DNA of 64,000 bases from Earliella scabrosa. Its lineage: Eukaryota; Basidiomycota; Agaricomycetes; Polyporales; Polyporaceae. This document shows positions 38,324-50,978 of the stretch, piece by piece. The notes under the pieces are model-generated. The model did not search any database and was not told where the DNA came from. It saw only the letters and a list, made by a program, of their open reading frames with translations. A program made the translations under genes and the position numbers. The DNA lies in assembly GCA_022605405.1 (NCBI GenBank), contig JABYQQ010000028.1, forward strand, positions 434,001-498,000. Direction: 5' to 3'. The first letter of the stretch is position 1; each line of letters opens with the position of its first letter.

Positions 38324-41300
38324 CTATTGAGCGATCGCGCGCCGGTACGCGTCCTCGAGCTCCCGCTCGGCCTGGATCCTGTCCGCGTCCTTCGGCTTGC
38401 GCGTCCGGAGAACACGCGTCGGGGGCGCGACCACGACAGCGGCGGGCGACGGGGCCGCGCGTGCCCGCGTCCTCTTCGTCTTCGCAGGCGTCCGCGACGG
38501 CGTCGGCTGTGCGCCCTGCTGCTGCTCCGAGTCCGGCAGCACCCCGTCCATATGCGTCTGCGTATCCGCATCCGCGTCGACGTCCATGATTTCTAAATCC
38601 GAGTCGGACGCGTCTGCCTGCGCCCGCGTACGCTTCCGACCTCGACGGGGCGTCGGCGTCGGTTTCGGATTCGGAACGGCTAGCGCTGCTGCTGCCTTTG
38701 CCCTGGGCTTGGGCGTCGGTCTCGCAGATGCCCGCGCGCGAGGCGTCGGAGCCCCACTTGGAGTGACACTGACAGCGACACCCCCTCCTCGAGCACTGGT
38801 GCTCGCTCCGCTCGCGCCCGGCCGCGCGTTCGATGATCTCGTGCTTCTGGCGCTGCTGCCGCCGTTGGGAAGAGGCTTGCCCCCGGCCGCGGGTGCTGCA
38901 GCGAGCACGAGCTCCTCCGCCTCGGGCGCCGCCAGTCCGTTCGCGCCCTCCGCACGGCGTGCGGCCTCTTCCGCAAGCTCTTGCATCGTCTTTGGCGCAC
39001 CGTTGAGTAGAGGCGGGGGCGGAGCGACGTCGGGGACCGCGACGTCGACGTCTTCCATCATCGCATCCTCGTCCTCCTCGACATCCTCGTCCACGTTCTC
39101 GATCACCTCGAGCTTATCGCCCAGCCTCTGGCCCTCCTCGACGTCCTCCGCGGACTGCCCGTCCTCTGAGATGGCCTTCCGGTTCTGGAGCTCGCCCAGC
39201 GCCGCGTGGCCCGTCGCGGCGTGCTCGACGATCGCGTTCAGGTTCCGCGGGAGGGCGTACGGCTGCACGACGTCGTCGACGCCAGTGAGGAAGCCTCCTC
39301 CCGCGGCAGCGACCTTCCCCTTTAGAGGCTCGTCGGCCCCAGCCGTCGGGTCCTGTAGCGGGGGGCCAATCAGTTCTCTCTCCCTCGCACTGAGCGCCCT
39401 CGCACGCCGGGACCGCTCCTCCGCGCCGCCGCCCTGTCACATCTCAGTTCTGCCAGCGGACGAATGGATGTTCGCCGGGCAGAACGTGCGCGCGCGGGCG
39501 AGGCCGAAGCACAATGAAGCCGAGAACAGGCACAAAGGTTGTCCCTTTCGAGAGCACAAGGAATTGAAAAGGGGAGACAGAAGGCAGAAGACACGAACCT
39601 CGTCCGCAACGTGGTGATCATCAGCCTTCGAACTTGCATCCCCGCGCGTCTTGGTCGTGGGGGCGCGGTCGGCGTACTGCTCGAGGAGCCGCTGGCGGAT
39701 GCGGAGGCCATGGACGAGCTTTGTCCACCGCTTGATCACCTGCTCTTGCCGCTTTGCGCGCCGTTTCGCCTCGGCGTCCTGCTCTGCCTCCCAGTACGCC
39801 TGGGTGATGTGTGTAACCGTTTGCAGTTCGTACGTGTAACAAGGGCAATGACATCAATGATGAGATCAGTCTCGGTGTGCCAGAGTGGAAAGCTGGAGCC
39901 ACGCACCTCGAGCAGTGTGGACTCGTTCTCAGCCGCAACCACAATGCCGGTGACGACAGGGAACGCGCGCCGTTTCTTGAACTCGAAGCCGGTCTACAAA
40001 GGTCGTCAGATTTCGCGTGGTGGTGAGACAGGAGGCGCGAATGTGCGGTACGATCATGAGAGCCCGAGGATGAACCACCGAACATGCCAGATCGCCGCCC
40101 GAGGAGGAATATCTGATTGAATGCAGAAGAAAGGGGAGTACGTACCACTGCTTCTGCATAGTCAAACCCGAGCTGCCGGGCAATCTTCGCTGTACCTTTG
40201 TCTATGACGAAGATGGATGCCCATCGTCAGTATCTGGTCACGAGCGCAGACACAGAAGACGACACGTCGGCATCTCGAGAAGAACACTCAACTTACAGGG
40301 AATGTAGGCCGCACCGGCGGGAAGCATAGACGGCACATACAGATCGATGTTCCCAAAGTCGTTCTTCGGCACTTTTCCCTGCACGCGCCTCTCGCCTCAG
40401 CAACGATACACGCGACAAAAAGCATGGACTGTGAACTCACATCGACGACAGGCGGCGGCCTGTATAGCTCCGTCTGGTGCTCAGCGTACAGCCCTTGCAT
40501 GACGCCATTCTCACTTGCGAAGCCCTCCCCGGCCGTAGGAAGCTCGTCGTCCAGCCCTCCTACATCCGCATCTGCCCCTAATCCATCTTCCGTGTCCCCA
40601 TCCCCACGCCCCTTCACAGAACCAGAAGCCGAACCAGACCCAGACGCCGCAGCCGCACGCTCGCGCTGGTCCGCGAGCGCCATCTCGATCGCGCGTTTCT
40701 TGTTCACGGTCACGGCGCGCTGCTTGACCCACTTGAGCGGCTGGGCGCCCGCGACGACCGTGCGGCCCTGGCGCATCCAGTTCTCCGCCGTCTTCAGCTG
40801 CAGGACGTTCGCGCGTGGGTAGACGGGCTCGCCGCGGAACTTGCCCAGCTCGACGGGCGGGTCGACGACCTCGTCGCGCTTCAGGTGGCGCGCGAGGACG
40901 TAGAGCGGATGGTCCTTGAACCCCTGCATGCTCGTTGGCATAGCCTCTGTCATCTGGTTCGCCTGGAGCTCTTCGTCTTCGAGATCGTCCCGTTGCTGTC
41001 CATGGTGTAGTGGTGCATTGAGTGTCGGTCAGCACGATTAGGCATTGGCGGACGAGGACGCGTCTGTCACGCACCAGTCGATATGGCCGTTGCACGATCT
41101 TGCATACGCGCTCCCACCACTGCTGTCGCCCTTTCCCACCCTGCTGGGCCTTGGACACCTTCGCGCCGTACTCGCGCGCATACCGCGGGGTCACATCTCT
41201 TGCGTACCCGTCCTCCTCAAACGCGACGACGTACACCATCCGGTTTTCCACGCGCACCGGTCGTCGTCTGTCTGGTTTTGTGGGTGCATTCGGATTGGGT

Positions 41301-42788
41301 GTCGGGTCAAACGCTTTGCGCTTGTTCACAATAACGCGCACGGGGTCGATCGGCAGCCACTTCGCGTCCGCGCGCGAGAACACTTCGGTCCAGAAGACGG
41401 GCGCGGTCTCTGTTGGGTCCGGAGTGCGCTCTCCTGTCGGCCGCAAGTGTGAGCAACCCGCACATATCCACCAGATGTGTATCCTCACGTACGCGGTCGC
41501 GGTCGCTCTGCGGCACCTAGCTTCTGCCCACCTTTGCTCTTACGCAGCTTGATGACGGGAGGCGCTTTCTGCTTGCCCTTTGCCTTGTCCGACATAGCTG
41601 GGCTCGCGCCATCCAGTCGCTGACCGTTCCCAGGAAACGGGGATCGTCCTCTAGAACTCCCCACAGCAGGTGACCCGGGAATGTCCACGTCTTCCATGTC
41701 ATCGTCGTCGTCGTTCTCCACCTTGCCCTTCCCTTTGCCCTTGCTGCCCGCCGGTCCATCTGTGTCGGTAGCTCCTTTCGCTTTCTTCTTACCCGTTGGT
41801 TTCGGTTTGCCCACACCGGCCTGCCATGGCATGCTCTGCAGACTGACCACGAGGCGGGCAGGGATTCCGAGTGCGCGACACAACGCAGTGAAGAGCTGCG
41901 CGCTCGTGTCGCGCGAGCCTTTCCTCATCAGCGCGTGCTTCATGAGGCTCTTCTCGCTCCGGATCTTCTCGCCCTCTATGCCATACCGCTCCTCGTCGTC
42001 CTCGTCGTCTTCCTCCACCGCGCGTGCCTTGCCCTTCCCCTTCGGATCCGGCGGCGCAGCGGCCTTGGGTGGAGGCAGAGCCTGTTTTATCTCCTCGAAG
42101 GTGCGCGAGCGGATGTGACCGGTGGGGATGACTTCGAAGTTGCTGGCCCACCAGTCGGCGAGGCGGGTTATGGCGGACTCGAAGAGACGGCCACGCTTCG
42201 CGGCTTCGGGCACCTTGGACTTGTGGATCATCGCGAAGGCGTTTTGCAAGGGGAGTGGAGTAAGAGACATGAGACGGGCCTGGGAAGCCCATGACTCATG
42301 AGGAGGAGGGATGGCGGATGCAGAGGGCTGGACTGGGGACGTACATGGAGCAGAGGGTCGTTGATCCATTTGTTGCGGACCTTGGCGTTCATGAGGAGAG
42401 TGACGGTGTGGATCTTGTGGCATTCGAGACGGACTGCTCGTTCTCTGGCTAGCTGAACCGCTCTCTCGTTCTTCCTAGGTCGTCAATCTTAGCTGGCTGC
42501 TGACGTATATATGGGCATCGTGCAAGAAGGCTACAGTACGCACTTGGGGTCGCCCTTTGGTTTTCCGTGTGTCTTGATGGTAATCTCTATGTTCGGCTTC
42601 TCCGAAGGCCCCTCCTCCTGGTCGTTCGATCCGCCGTAGTATTCGTTCACTGTTGCAGCTGTCGCAGGACCGAACTTGACGTCATTCGCGTGCGGCGGGG
42701 CACCAGTGGGTTGTCCGACTTCGACTTCCTCCCAGTCAAAGTCATCCTCGCTCTCTTCGCCAAGTACGGAGCTGTTCTCAGTGTTCAT
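38324..42788 (-). CDS. RAD4: RAD4/XPC-type nucleotide excision repair protein
   Basis: Ten exons: 42788-42544, 42474-42345, 42279-41517, 41433-41075, 40995-40441, 40378-40297, 40201-40146, 39993-39907, 39799-39599, 39433-38324; 1195 aa. The N-terminus is acidic (GEESEDDFDWEEVEVG). A Rad4 transglutaminase-like fold starts at about residue 100 and resumes at about 245 (DTSAQLFTALCRALGIPARL) and 385-500 (VFWTEVFSRADAKWLPIDPV), split by a Lys/Asp-rich insert. The beta-hairpin domains follow: FKDHPLYVLARHLKRDEVV (BHD1), then KVPKNDFGNIDLYVPSMLP and KIARQLGFDYAEAVTGFEFK (BHD3). The tail (about 400 residues) is Ala/Pro/acidic and disordered, much longer than in yeast Rad4. Known: Rad4-Rad23 recognises helix-distorting lesions and starts global-genome repair in the nucleus. 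Exon order, phases and motifs leave little doubt. Confidence 0.94.
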
Positions 42789-45205
42789 TTCAGTCGTAGA
42801 CAGAAGGCTGATGCGCGCAACCCGATGCGCTCGCTTTGTCGCGCAGGGTGGTCGCCAGCTGCTGTTTCAACGACTTGGGCGCGAAGATGGATGGGTCACA
42901 AAGTAACGATTGTGGTGGACCGGGCAGAGCAATACGTGGACTGTAGTTTGTCTGTGCTGGTCGGTCTCAGAGAAGAGCGGACTCAGCTGGGCGGACCCGA
43001 AAGTGTTGGAGCCGCGTCGCTGAGTCAGAACGCGGTGTGACCAAGTTCACGTGCCTTAGTCACACTAGCTCTACGTCACGCCCCTTGGGCTTCAGCGCAC
43101 TCAAGTCGCCGACGCTCCTGTGGGTCAAACGGCGACTCCGACTCGTCGGTCTGGTATCGCTTCTGAGGTAGCGATCCTCGTCAGCCTTGCTTTCAAGCTC
43201 AGTCACTGGCATCGCTTAGTCAAATTCAACCGTCCGAGAAATGCGTTCAAGTCACGTTAACGTTTGGTACTAGCACGGTACGAACTTTGGCGGATAGTAA
43301 GTACTGGTATAAGCCCGAGTTGGAAGTTACCAGTGGGAGCGGAGATAGGGAAAACAGCCCAAAGGCCAAATCTCACAAGATCTGAGCGAATACTGGCCAT
43401 CCCAGTCGTAGAAGGGTAAAGCGAACTTTGATTAATCACCATAGCGCGATTCTGTCATCTCAATCCAGTCGGGGTTCGGGGCATTTCCTATGTAACGATC
43501 GTGAACAGTGCGTCGAGAAAGAGGGATCACACACACTTACTCTCGTTGAGGACTGCAGGCGTTCTGACCCGGAACACACGCATGGTATTCCCTAGTCCCC
43601 GCCAGCCCCGGGGATTCGAGGGGCGTCCATCCGCAGTCAACTCCGAGTCTCCCATCCGGTCTAGCTTGAGTTTGATAGAATCTTCCCTAGGGTTGAGTCT
43701 GCATATACACCACTCATAGCGTCGTGTTCGAATGATGAAAGCCTGGCATATGCTTACACCGCTAGAAAAAGATTCGCGTATACTAGGACAGATCAGTCAT
43801 GATCATTGCAGATGTCATGCGGGAAAGACGTACATTGCGTGGTGATATTGCCGAAGCAGCCCCATAGTAGCGCAGAAGCGGACAGGAATGTCTGACCAAA
43901 AGCGGATGTTGAGTATCAATGGACAATGTGATGAAGGGCAGCGGACCGTTATAAACCAGATCGCACTGAGCGCGCTATTCTCCGAGGTACGTCAGCGAAG
44001 TGCAAAAGGACATGCACCAAAAAGCCAGTCACCCAGTGATATAGGCTATATAGGCGATGTCAATGTGAATATCGAGGTAGTGAGACATATATAGTACGCA
44101 CCAGCCAAGATTGCGTACCACAAGAGCGACTCCAGAACGATCGACCTGGGGTATTGTGGTAAAACCATTGACTTGTGCGAAGATCATGATAGACTTCATG
44201 GACAGCAACTGACCGCCTATGTGTCCTCCGTCTCCCCGGGAAATGGCGGTGAAAGAGCAAAATCGCAAGGACATTATTTGCCAGCCCCAAGATCAGCATG
44301 CCCGTTGCCGGTGCAACCCACTGTTCAAAGTAAGCCCTGGTCAACCAAGCCGAGAGTAGTCTCAAGACTCCCTACGAACGAATGCTTTATTCAGCCCAGT
44401 GCTGTCAGTGCCGGCCTGCTCTCGATATCGGTAGCTGGTATGGAATAACAGTCAGCCGGTCACAAGCTTAGGACTTTTGCTCACGAGATAACCGTTGTGG
44501 CTGTAAACAACTTGTAATGAGCCGTTGCATGAATGCGAAGAAGCTGCGCTCAGCGTACCGACGTTGAAGGCTATGATAAAAACAAGTTCAGTGTATATAG
44601 GGGAGATGAAGGCAAGCGAATTCACCCATCGTCAGAGACAACGAAACACACTGTTGGTGTATGCAAGAAATCAGCCGTTTACGTCCGTCGAATGATAGAT
44701 GGGTGTACGTGCCGTGACTATCGCTATGTTGCGGGCATTCGGTGCTTGTACTGCAATATGGTGTTTCAAGAAGTGGGTGGATGTTCAAAAACAATGCTGT
44801 AACATCACGTACCGATGCGAGTGCGGGGCACTAATATTCTGAAATGTGCATGAAGTTGCATCAGTTTGCAAGAACGAGTTAGAGACAGTTGTGACCATGG
44901 TCGCTCACGCCATCAACGGAGAAACGATAAGGCCCTTGTATTGAAGTTGACGCCATTCAATATCTCATCAAAAGCTGCTATCGACACTGCAGGACTGACC
45001 GAAACGCTGGGAAATGACTACGTTTCTCATGGGTGAGTACCACAGCACGAACAAGCGAGAGAACTCACGATGAACAAGCTATATATCGATAGGACGTCAG
45101 CGTGAGGTACGCTTTGTAATTGCCACTCAATAGCGTACGCACCGGAGGTCCGAGCCGTGTATGAATTGGCTTGGATCGAAGTAGTTCGTGATCAAGCGGT
45201 GATAG
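42789..45205. other. AT-richer stretch with no resolved gene
   Basis: Base composition is clearly less GC-rich than the flanking genes. Minus-strand fragments with hydrophobic, membrane-like character occur (about 44220-44340, reading MLILGLANNVLAILLF) and possible exons with GTACGT and GTGAGC donors lie near 44700-44990, but I could not connect them into one phase-consistent gene. It may hold a fast-evolving or broken membrane-protein gene. Confidence 0.4.
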
Positions 45206-46190
45206 CTAGTCAAAGGGCATGAGGAGAAGGATGAGACAAAGTATCAGACTGAACGACAGCAAGAGCACACCATAGGTATGAGAGTGTAGAGACATGTAGT
45301 GTTGCCAGAAACCTGCTGATTGTGGGTGGAGAGCACTCCGTGGATATGGACTGACAGGACTAACAGGACAGTAGCCACCTATATAGCACGTCAGATGCGC
45401 CGCTACAACAAGGATCAGAGACAGGAAAACATGCCAGATAGTTCAAGCTTGGAGTGTTGCGAGTAGCAGAAGTGCCGAAGTACGTACGCGACTGATCGAG
45501 AGCAATTCCATACAGCCTGCGTCACATCCGCGTTGATGTCATGGGGCGGAGCGAGCCAAAATATGAGGACTCACAACAGGCAGGTCGAAGCGACAATCAA
45601 GGGCAAGCCGCATAAGACATTGACATCGGACTCATCAGTCTGGAGAGCCATTCGATTGAGGAGGGGGCACCAATAGGGGGACAGAAGGGTTGCAGCATTC
45701 GAACTTTGGTCACCAGTAGTCAAGGGATTATATGGCGTCCGAGGGCACGATATCGCATCGCCGAACACAAAGTTCTGTCTGTAGCCATGATTTGATCATC
45801 TTGAGAATATACTACTGCAATGATAGGGCTCACCTCATATGAGCATGCCACCAGCCCATTCGGACATGACGCCGACGATCAGTACAAGTGAGGTCAATCT
45901 GACTATAAGCCTGTCATATGCCAGGATGATATGATCGCACTAGAGATATCCCTGGCAGTGGCATCGACATACGGGATGCTCCTGGCCACGAGCCGAACGC
46001 GGGGATCGCGAAGTTGGAGCTCATGTATGATTTGAGAGATGGGGAAGGCGAGATGAGCTGGTTTTATACTCAAGAATCCCCCGCCCGGGCGTGAAATTTT
46101 GAAAATTTCACCGAGAAGTGCATTTAATGACATCGTCTCGACACCACACATCAGACAGTCTTCCTCCGATACGATGCGCACCGGCTCCAT
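45206..46190 (-). CDS. Hypothetical protein with C-terminal membrane segment (tentative model)
   Basis: Five exons assembled by hand: 46190-45973, 45902-45834, 45778-45575, 45516-45488, 45402-45206; 238 aa, phases close. Supports: strong donors GTATGT, GTGAGC, GTGAGT and GTACGT, TAG/CAG acceptors, and an uninterrupted frame of 239 codons across five pieces in AT-richer DNA. Visible in the product: a Ser/Leu-rich N-terminus (MSLNALLGEIFKISRPGGG), a TCTDRRRHVRMGWWHAHMRQ block with NFVFGDAISCPRTPYNPLTT, and one clear C-terminal transmembrane helix (YGVLLLSFSLILCLILLLMP) three residues before the stop. If the last intron is shorter, another hydrophobic stretch (VFLSLILVVAAHLTCYI) could be included. 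I do not recognise the family. It could be a lineage-specific membrane protein; a role cannot be stated. Confidence 0.45.
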
Positions 46191-47420
46191 CGTATCCACG
46201 ATGTAGTGTGTACCCCAGTTTTCTATTTCCCAAAATTGTTGGCTCAGAAGTTCAACGATTCAACGATTCAAGGAGGAGGGCTTACCGTACCTAGGTGCAA
46301 GCGCCAGAGGTCGCGACGGCACTGATAGCAGCACTGATACTGACAGCGGTCGACGGCAACGGCTCTCAACGGCTTCGATATGACACGCCTAACATCGGCG
46401 CTTCATTTCGCGAACACTCCCCCAGTTCTACGGGCCCAAGTCACGGAAACCCATACGGCTTTCCTGCACGAGGACGGAGAAGACCTGATACATCATTCAT
46501 AACCACTGAATAGTACACCGCTGAGCACAACAAATCACCAGAGAGACACAGCACCAACACTCACATCATACATACAGACCTCCCCTCCCCTCCCACGAAC
46601 ACCTCCACGCCCAGATACCACCAACGAAAACGAGAACGAATGTCAGCCCCATATACTACCCCAATAATCCGGCACGTTCCTCGCATCGGCAGGAGTCCCC
46701 ACTGAGGCTCGTCATGATACAACCACTCGACTTTTCTCAATCTCGCCTCCCGCCCACCCGCACGGGCGTACACGGGCGCGCAGGATCCGCACGGACGAGC
46801 GTATGCACGCCCGCCCCGCACAGCTCCACTGCGGCCGCGGCCAGCCAGGTCTCCCGCCTCGAGGTAGGGATCGCCTCGGACGCGGTGCGTCTGCCCAGAG
46901 GGCAAGACACAGACGCGCCCTTGGCTGCCTGAAGGGGAGACCGGCCGGGAGGCATAGCAATAGCTGAGAGGACGACAGGGACGCACCTGAACCGAAAGGC
47001 GGGATGGATGTAAGCATGAGCGATGGTGCATAGAAGGACGGATATCCTCCATATGGGGATAGGATTACACGCCGCCCGCGCGCCCGCGACGAAAGCGCGG
47101 CGGTCGACAACAGCGATTAGTGACGAGTTGTAGCTAGAGTAAAAAGAGCCAAGAACACAACATGCGAAAGCAGAAGCAGAAGTAACGGCAACACGAAGTA
47201 GCAGAGAGCGAGCATGTCTGTCAGAAGGCGCGGGGCGGGGGGACGACGAACGTTGAGTGCGAGTGTGACCGTGACCGTTGAGTTAGCAGAATCCAAATCC
47301 GAGACATGACGTTGACGGGACCGGGCGAGGCGAGGCGAGGCGAAGAGAGCAGGAGGGGGAGGGAGGTGTCGTTGACGTGAGGTGGGTGCATGAAGCTACG
47401 GTTGGGCAGCGATAGACCGT
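46191..47420. other. Region between the hypothetical membrane-protein gene and the FYR-domain gene
   Basis: Probably the 3' flank of the FYR gene (right) and the promoter of the membrane-protein gene (left; short tandem TTCAACGA at about 46251-46269). Open frames at 46561-47110 on the minus strand are Arg/Ser-rich with no motif. Confidence 0.45.
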
Positions 47421-50124
47421 TCACCGATCGGCCGGAGGCGAGTACGATGGGTGTCCGTTGCGCATCGAGTTGCCATTCAAGTACGCGGCGTCCGGGCCGG
47501 AGCTCTCGTGGGCCAGAGAAGCCTTGGGCGGCGCGGGATATGCATTCATGATACTCGCGAAGGTCGCTGGTACAGGTGGAGGGGGGCTACCAGTCCTGTA
47601 CGCAGGCTCCGCGCCGTTCGGAACAGTCGCGTGAGACTCGTACGGGGACCGGTGATGTGGAGAGGGCAGTGAGCTTTGCGAGTGCGAGTGCGAGTGCGAG
47701 TGCGAATGCGAGTGGGAGCGCGGGATGGCTGGCGGCGGATGCGCGTGCGGGGGAGAGAAGTGGTCGTGGTCCCTCTCTCCGCGGTCTCGATGCAGGACGG
47801 GTGAGCGGGACGCGGTTCGCGAATGAGCGGGGGAATCTACGTGCATCGGGGCCGGACCGTACTCGTCGTACCCGCCTGCGTTGCTCGTGCGCGAACCTCG
47901 ACGGCCCCGATGACCGGGCTCGGGTGGGGCGTTCGGGAACTCCTGATGGAAGGTGAGAGGCTTCATGGGTCCGATAATCGGAGTCGCCATGTTGTGCGGG
48001 CGAAGTGACGGATCCTCCTTCTCGACATGGATGATCTGAAGCTCTCCATGCCTCCCCAGCACAGCCTGAGCCGGACCGTGGCTCGGAGGATGAGGCAGGG
48101 CTTGAGCCGGAGGCGGGATCGATAGAGGCTCCGGTTCACCCTCAAAGTACCCATTTCCATTCGCACCGGGAGATGGCGAGTCCTGTTCATCAGGCAGCGC
48201 AGGAATCACTGCAGCGTGTCGTCCGCCAAGCGGCCTATAGGAGAAGAGGGGTGGAGGAGGGCATGAGTGATCTGATCGCTCTCCCGCCTGCCCCGCGGCG
48301 CCAGCTCACGATGTCGAGTACTCCTCTGCTCGCACAGAGACAGCGAAGGTGGTGGAAGGGAAGGAGCGGCACCGCGGAGAGAAAACGCGAAAGACGCTCA
48401 CCCTCCTTCGACGAAGTGCTGCCACACGTAGTCCTTGAGTTGATTCGCGTGCGGCAGCTCCTGAATGAGGTGCTTGATCGTGTTCTGCCCGAGGCCAAAG
48501 AAGTCGGGACCCGAGACCGAGTTCGAGTGCGCACGATTGCGGATGTGATTCGCTGCCCGCACGATGACGGACCACGCGCCCGTAGCAGTCCCGGCGACGA
48601 TAGGCTTGTCGGGGGCATCGGCTGCTGTGATCTGGAACTTCGGGCCATCTCCACCGTCGAGGATTTTGCAGTGGTACACAACCTCTGAGTTGGGGTCGAC
48701 GGTGGAAAAGTAGCGCCTGTGCACGCGACGTTAATGTCGATCATGGGAGATTGAGAGAGGTAACGCGCCACGCACCGAGTAACTTCGTAACCCACCGGGA
48801 AGATGTACCTCTCCGTATGAAAATGCTCCCTCATGCACACCTCGCCCAGTTGGATAACGGTCATGATACCGACGTTGAGGGGAAGGATGGGCTTGCCTTT
48901 CCTGTCACGCGGCACGGTTGGAATGCTGTAACTCTTGGTGATCACGGTGTGCGCCTTCAGACGTTTTGGCTTCGTGTGTCGTTGTATCTCTGAAGGTCTA
49001 GAATTTGCGGAAGACGTGCGCAGCGTCATCTGCATCTGGGACTGAGCAGGCGGACCTCCATGTTGGTACGAGGGGGACATTCCTTCAGCGTGCATGGCAG
49101 ACATGTACTCATCTTGAGGTGACAGGACTGGCGAGAGGGATTCGGAACGTCGACGAATGTGTCCGTGCGGAGTGCCGACGTGTTGCGTTCCGGGGTGTGG
49201 AGGGGGTATTGAAGTTGGCGCACCTTCGGTTCCTGGTGGTGCTGGAGGCTTGAGACGCAACCTGGTGCCGCCACTAGAGACAAGGACGGGGGGAGACGGG
49301 GCCGCACCTGGAACTGGAGGACCCGGGGGAGGTGCGCCGTGGATTGGAGCGGGAGCGTACGTCAAGGGAGCGCCGATGTCCTTGCCCTTCGGAGGTAACC
49401 CCCTTGGTTTGCGCGTCGTCGGTCGTTTTGCTGCGTCCCGTGCTTCCTCCTCCTGCCTCTCCCTCATCTCCGCCTCTTGTCGTTTCCGCGCTGCAGGCCC
49501 AATGTGACGAGAGAGCAGGTGAGGGTCAATGTCGGGGTCTTCGCGCTCCAGCTCGTCGATGGCCTGTCGGAGGTTGGCGACGAACTTCTGCTGGTTACGG
49601 TCATTGAGAAGACAGCGGGGAAAGGCAGTGAACGGTGGTTGGGGGATGGGTGCGCCAGGGTTGACGGTGGGGTTGAGTTCCAACTCAGCGATGCGATCCA
49701 ACAAGAGTCTGCGCGAAACGTGAGCACACTGTGCCAACCGAACTTGACCTCTGACCACGACGCACGCTTTTTCCGCCCTCCATTTCACGTTCCGTTCGCT
49801 TGAGCTGCGCAACTGCAACACGGTCTCCTTATGTTTCTGCCAAACCACGCCAGGTCATGCGCGCCGACGGGCGTGATCGCGAGCCGGAAACGAGATGGCG
49901 TTGATGACACGCAGACTTGAGCGGAACGAACACGAACATGAACGAGTGCGATTACTGACCTCTTCCAGTTCAAAGTACTTGCGCTTCAGCCTGCTGTACT
50001 TTCCAGCAATGTCGGGGTCCTTGCCCTTCTGTGTGCCTGGCGGGCCAGGGGGCGGGGGGACCGGTGGCGGACCCATGACGACGTCCTGTGGTGGACCCAT
50101 ATGCGCCCTCGGGGTATGGCTCAT
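47421..50124 (-). CDS. FYRN/FYRC-domain (TBRG1-like) nuclear protein
   Basis: Five exons: 50124-49960, 49836-49766, 49708-48776, 48716-48402, 48234-47421; 765 aa. A Pro-rich start leads into a coiled-coil-like helix (KYSRLKRKYFELEEKHKETV and on to about residue 110). After a Pro/Arg-rich linker comes a basic signal-like patch (TKPKRLKAHTV) and the FYR module at about 330-490: PILPLNVGIMTVIQLGEV, the RYIFPVGYEVTRRYFSTVDP junction of FYRN and FYRC, VYHCKILDGGDGPKFQI, SGPDFFGLGQNTIKHLIQEL. The rest is disordered, with a (Ser-His)n run. Known: FYRN plus FYRC form one fold found in TBRG1 and trithorax/MLL-type chromatin proteins. The gene lacks SET or PHD domains, so TBRG1-like is the better label. 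Nuclear chromatin role inferred. Confidence 0.88.
47679..47712. repeat. GCGAGT hexanucleotide repeat coding (Ser-His)n
   Basis: About five tandem GCGAGT/GCGAAT units on the plus strand, read on the minus strand as alternating Ser-His in the FYR gene's last exon. A likely length-variable coding microsatellite. Confidence 0.8.
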
Positions 50125-50488
50125 GAACGTTGAGGGGAGGGGGAGGGAATTGATGGGAGGAAAGGGGAGAGGAAGAGGGAGGGGTGTTAGGCTATATAGG
50201 TGGTGGTGGGCCAGGGGAAGCGGCCAGCTGTTTGGTCCGATCCCACATTTCCTCTCTCAACGCACCGCGTCCCACTTTGAGATCACTCCTCACAGCTGTG
50301 CAGCCGACATGGGATCACGCCGCTCAACGTCTTTGCATTCGGTAGCTACTACACGCGACGGCGACCCGCCCTCGTCCTGCCGCGCTGCGACAAACGAGGC
50401 GAATATTGAGACGATTACGGGGCGTTGAATGGCGGAAATGGAGAGGATGGGATAGCGGCCGTCACCGAGGACATTGACTGATGTTGCG
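50125..50488. other. Upstream region of the FYR-domain gene
   Basis: Should hold the promoter. GTTAGGCTATATAGG (about 50187-50201) offers a TATA-like word roughly 65 bp upstream of the ATG at 50124. No other gene. Confidence 0.45.
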
Positions 50489-50978
50489 TGACATAACATC
50501 TTTACTATATTGGGATAGAAGACTAAATGTTATTTGCCATATGCCGGGCGCGGCATGAGGGCAACATTGTGAATAATCTTATAAATGTTGGAGGGATCGT
50601 GCCCAGTGGGCCATTAGTGGGACAATCTGTAAAGTACACGCATGTTGCTCGCGCAGAACAGGAAGACAGTATACATTATGAGATACCAATGTTGTGGCTG
50701 TCAACACCGGGAAAGTATGAGGGCAACGTCATGGATGATTTTGGCTTCAATATTAAAAATGAAGACAGCATGTCCATTGCATGCTTCCGCTCAACACCAT
50801 TCAAAACGAGTGTAGCATGAAATAGAGCTGCGACATTGATACAATACCAAGTATGTCCACACAACAATTCTGGTAGCAATGCGTTGATAACATGATTACA
50901 TAATACAGGATGTAGTCAGGAGGATAGGCGCCCGCACCACACAGGCAACATTTAGTCTTCTATTCTGATGTTATGACA
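50489..50978. mobile_element. MITE-like element with imperfect terminal inverted repeats
   Basis: The left end reads CATAACATC (50492-50500) and ATAGAAGACTAAATGTT (50515-50531); the right end carries the exact reverse complements at 50967-50975 and 50947-50963. Inward of these, TTGCC..GCGGGCGC words also match, giving imperfect ends of about 60 bp; the left arm has an extra 11 bp. The interior is AT-rich against a GC-rich genome and has one 97-codon frame (50527-50820) with no known motif and no transposase signature. No target-site duplication could be fixed. Size and structure fit a non-autonomous DNA transposon. Confidence 0.65.

Noticed and set aside
38397..39617. Plus-strand open frame of 406 codons over the RAD4 tail
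   Set aside because: Ser/Ala-rich shadow of the disordered RAD4 C-terminus; no motif.
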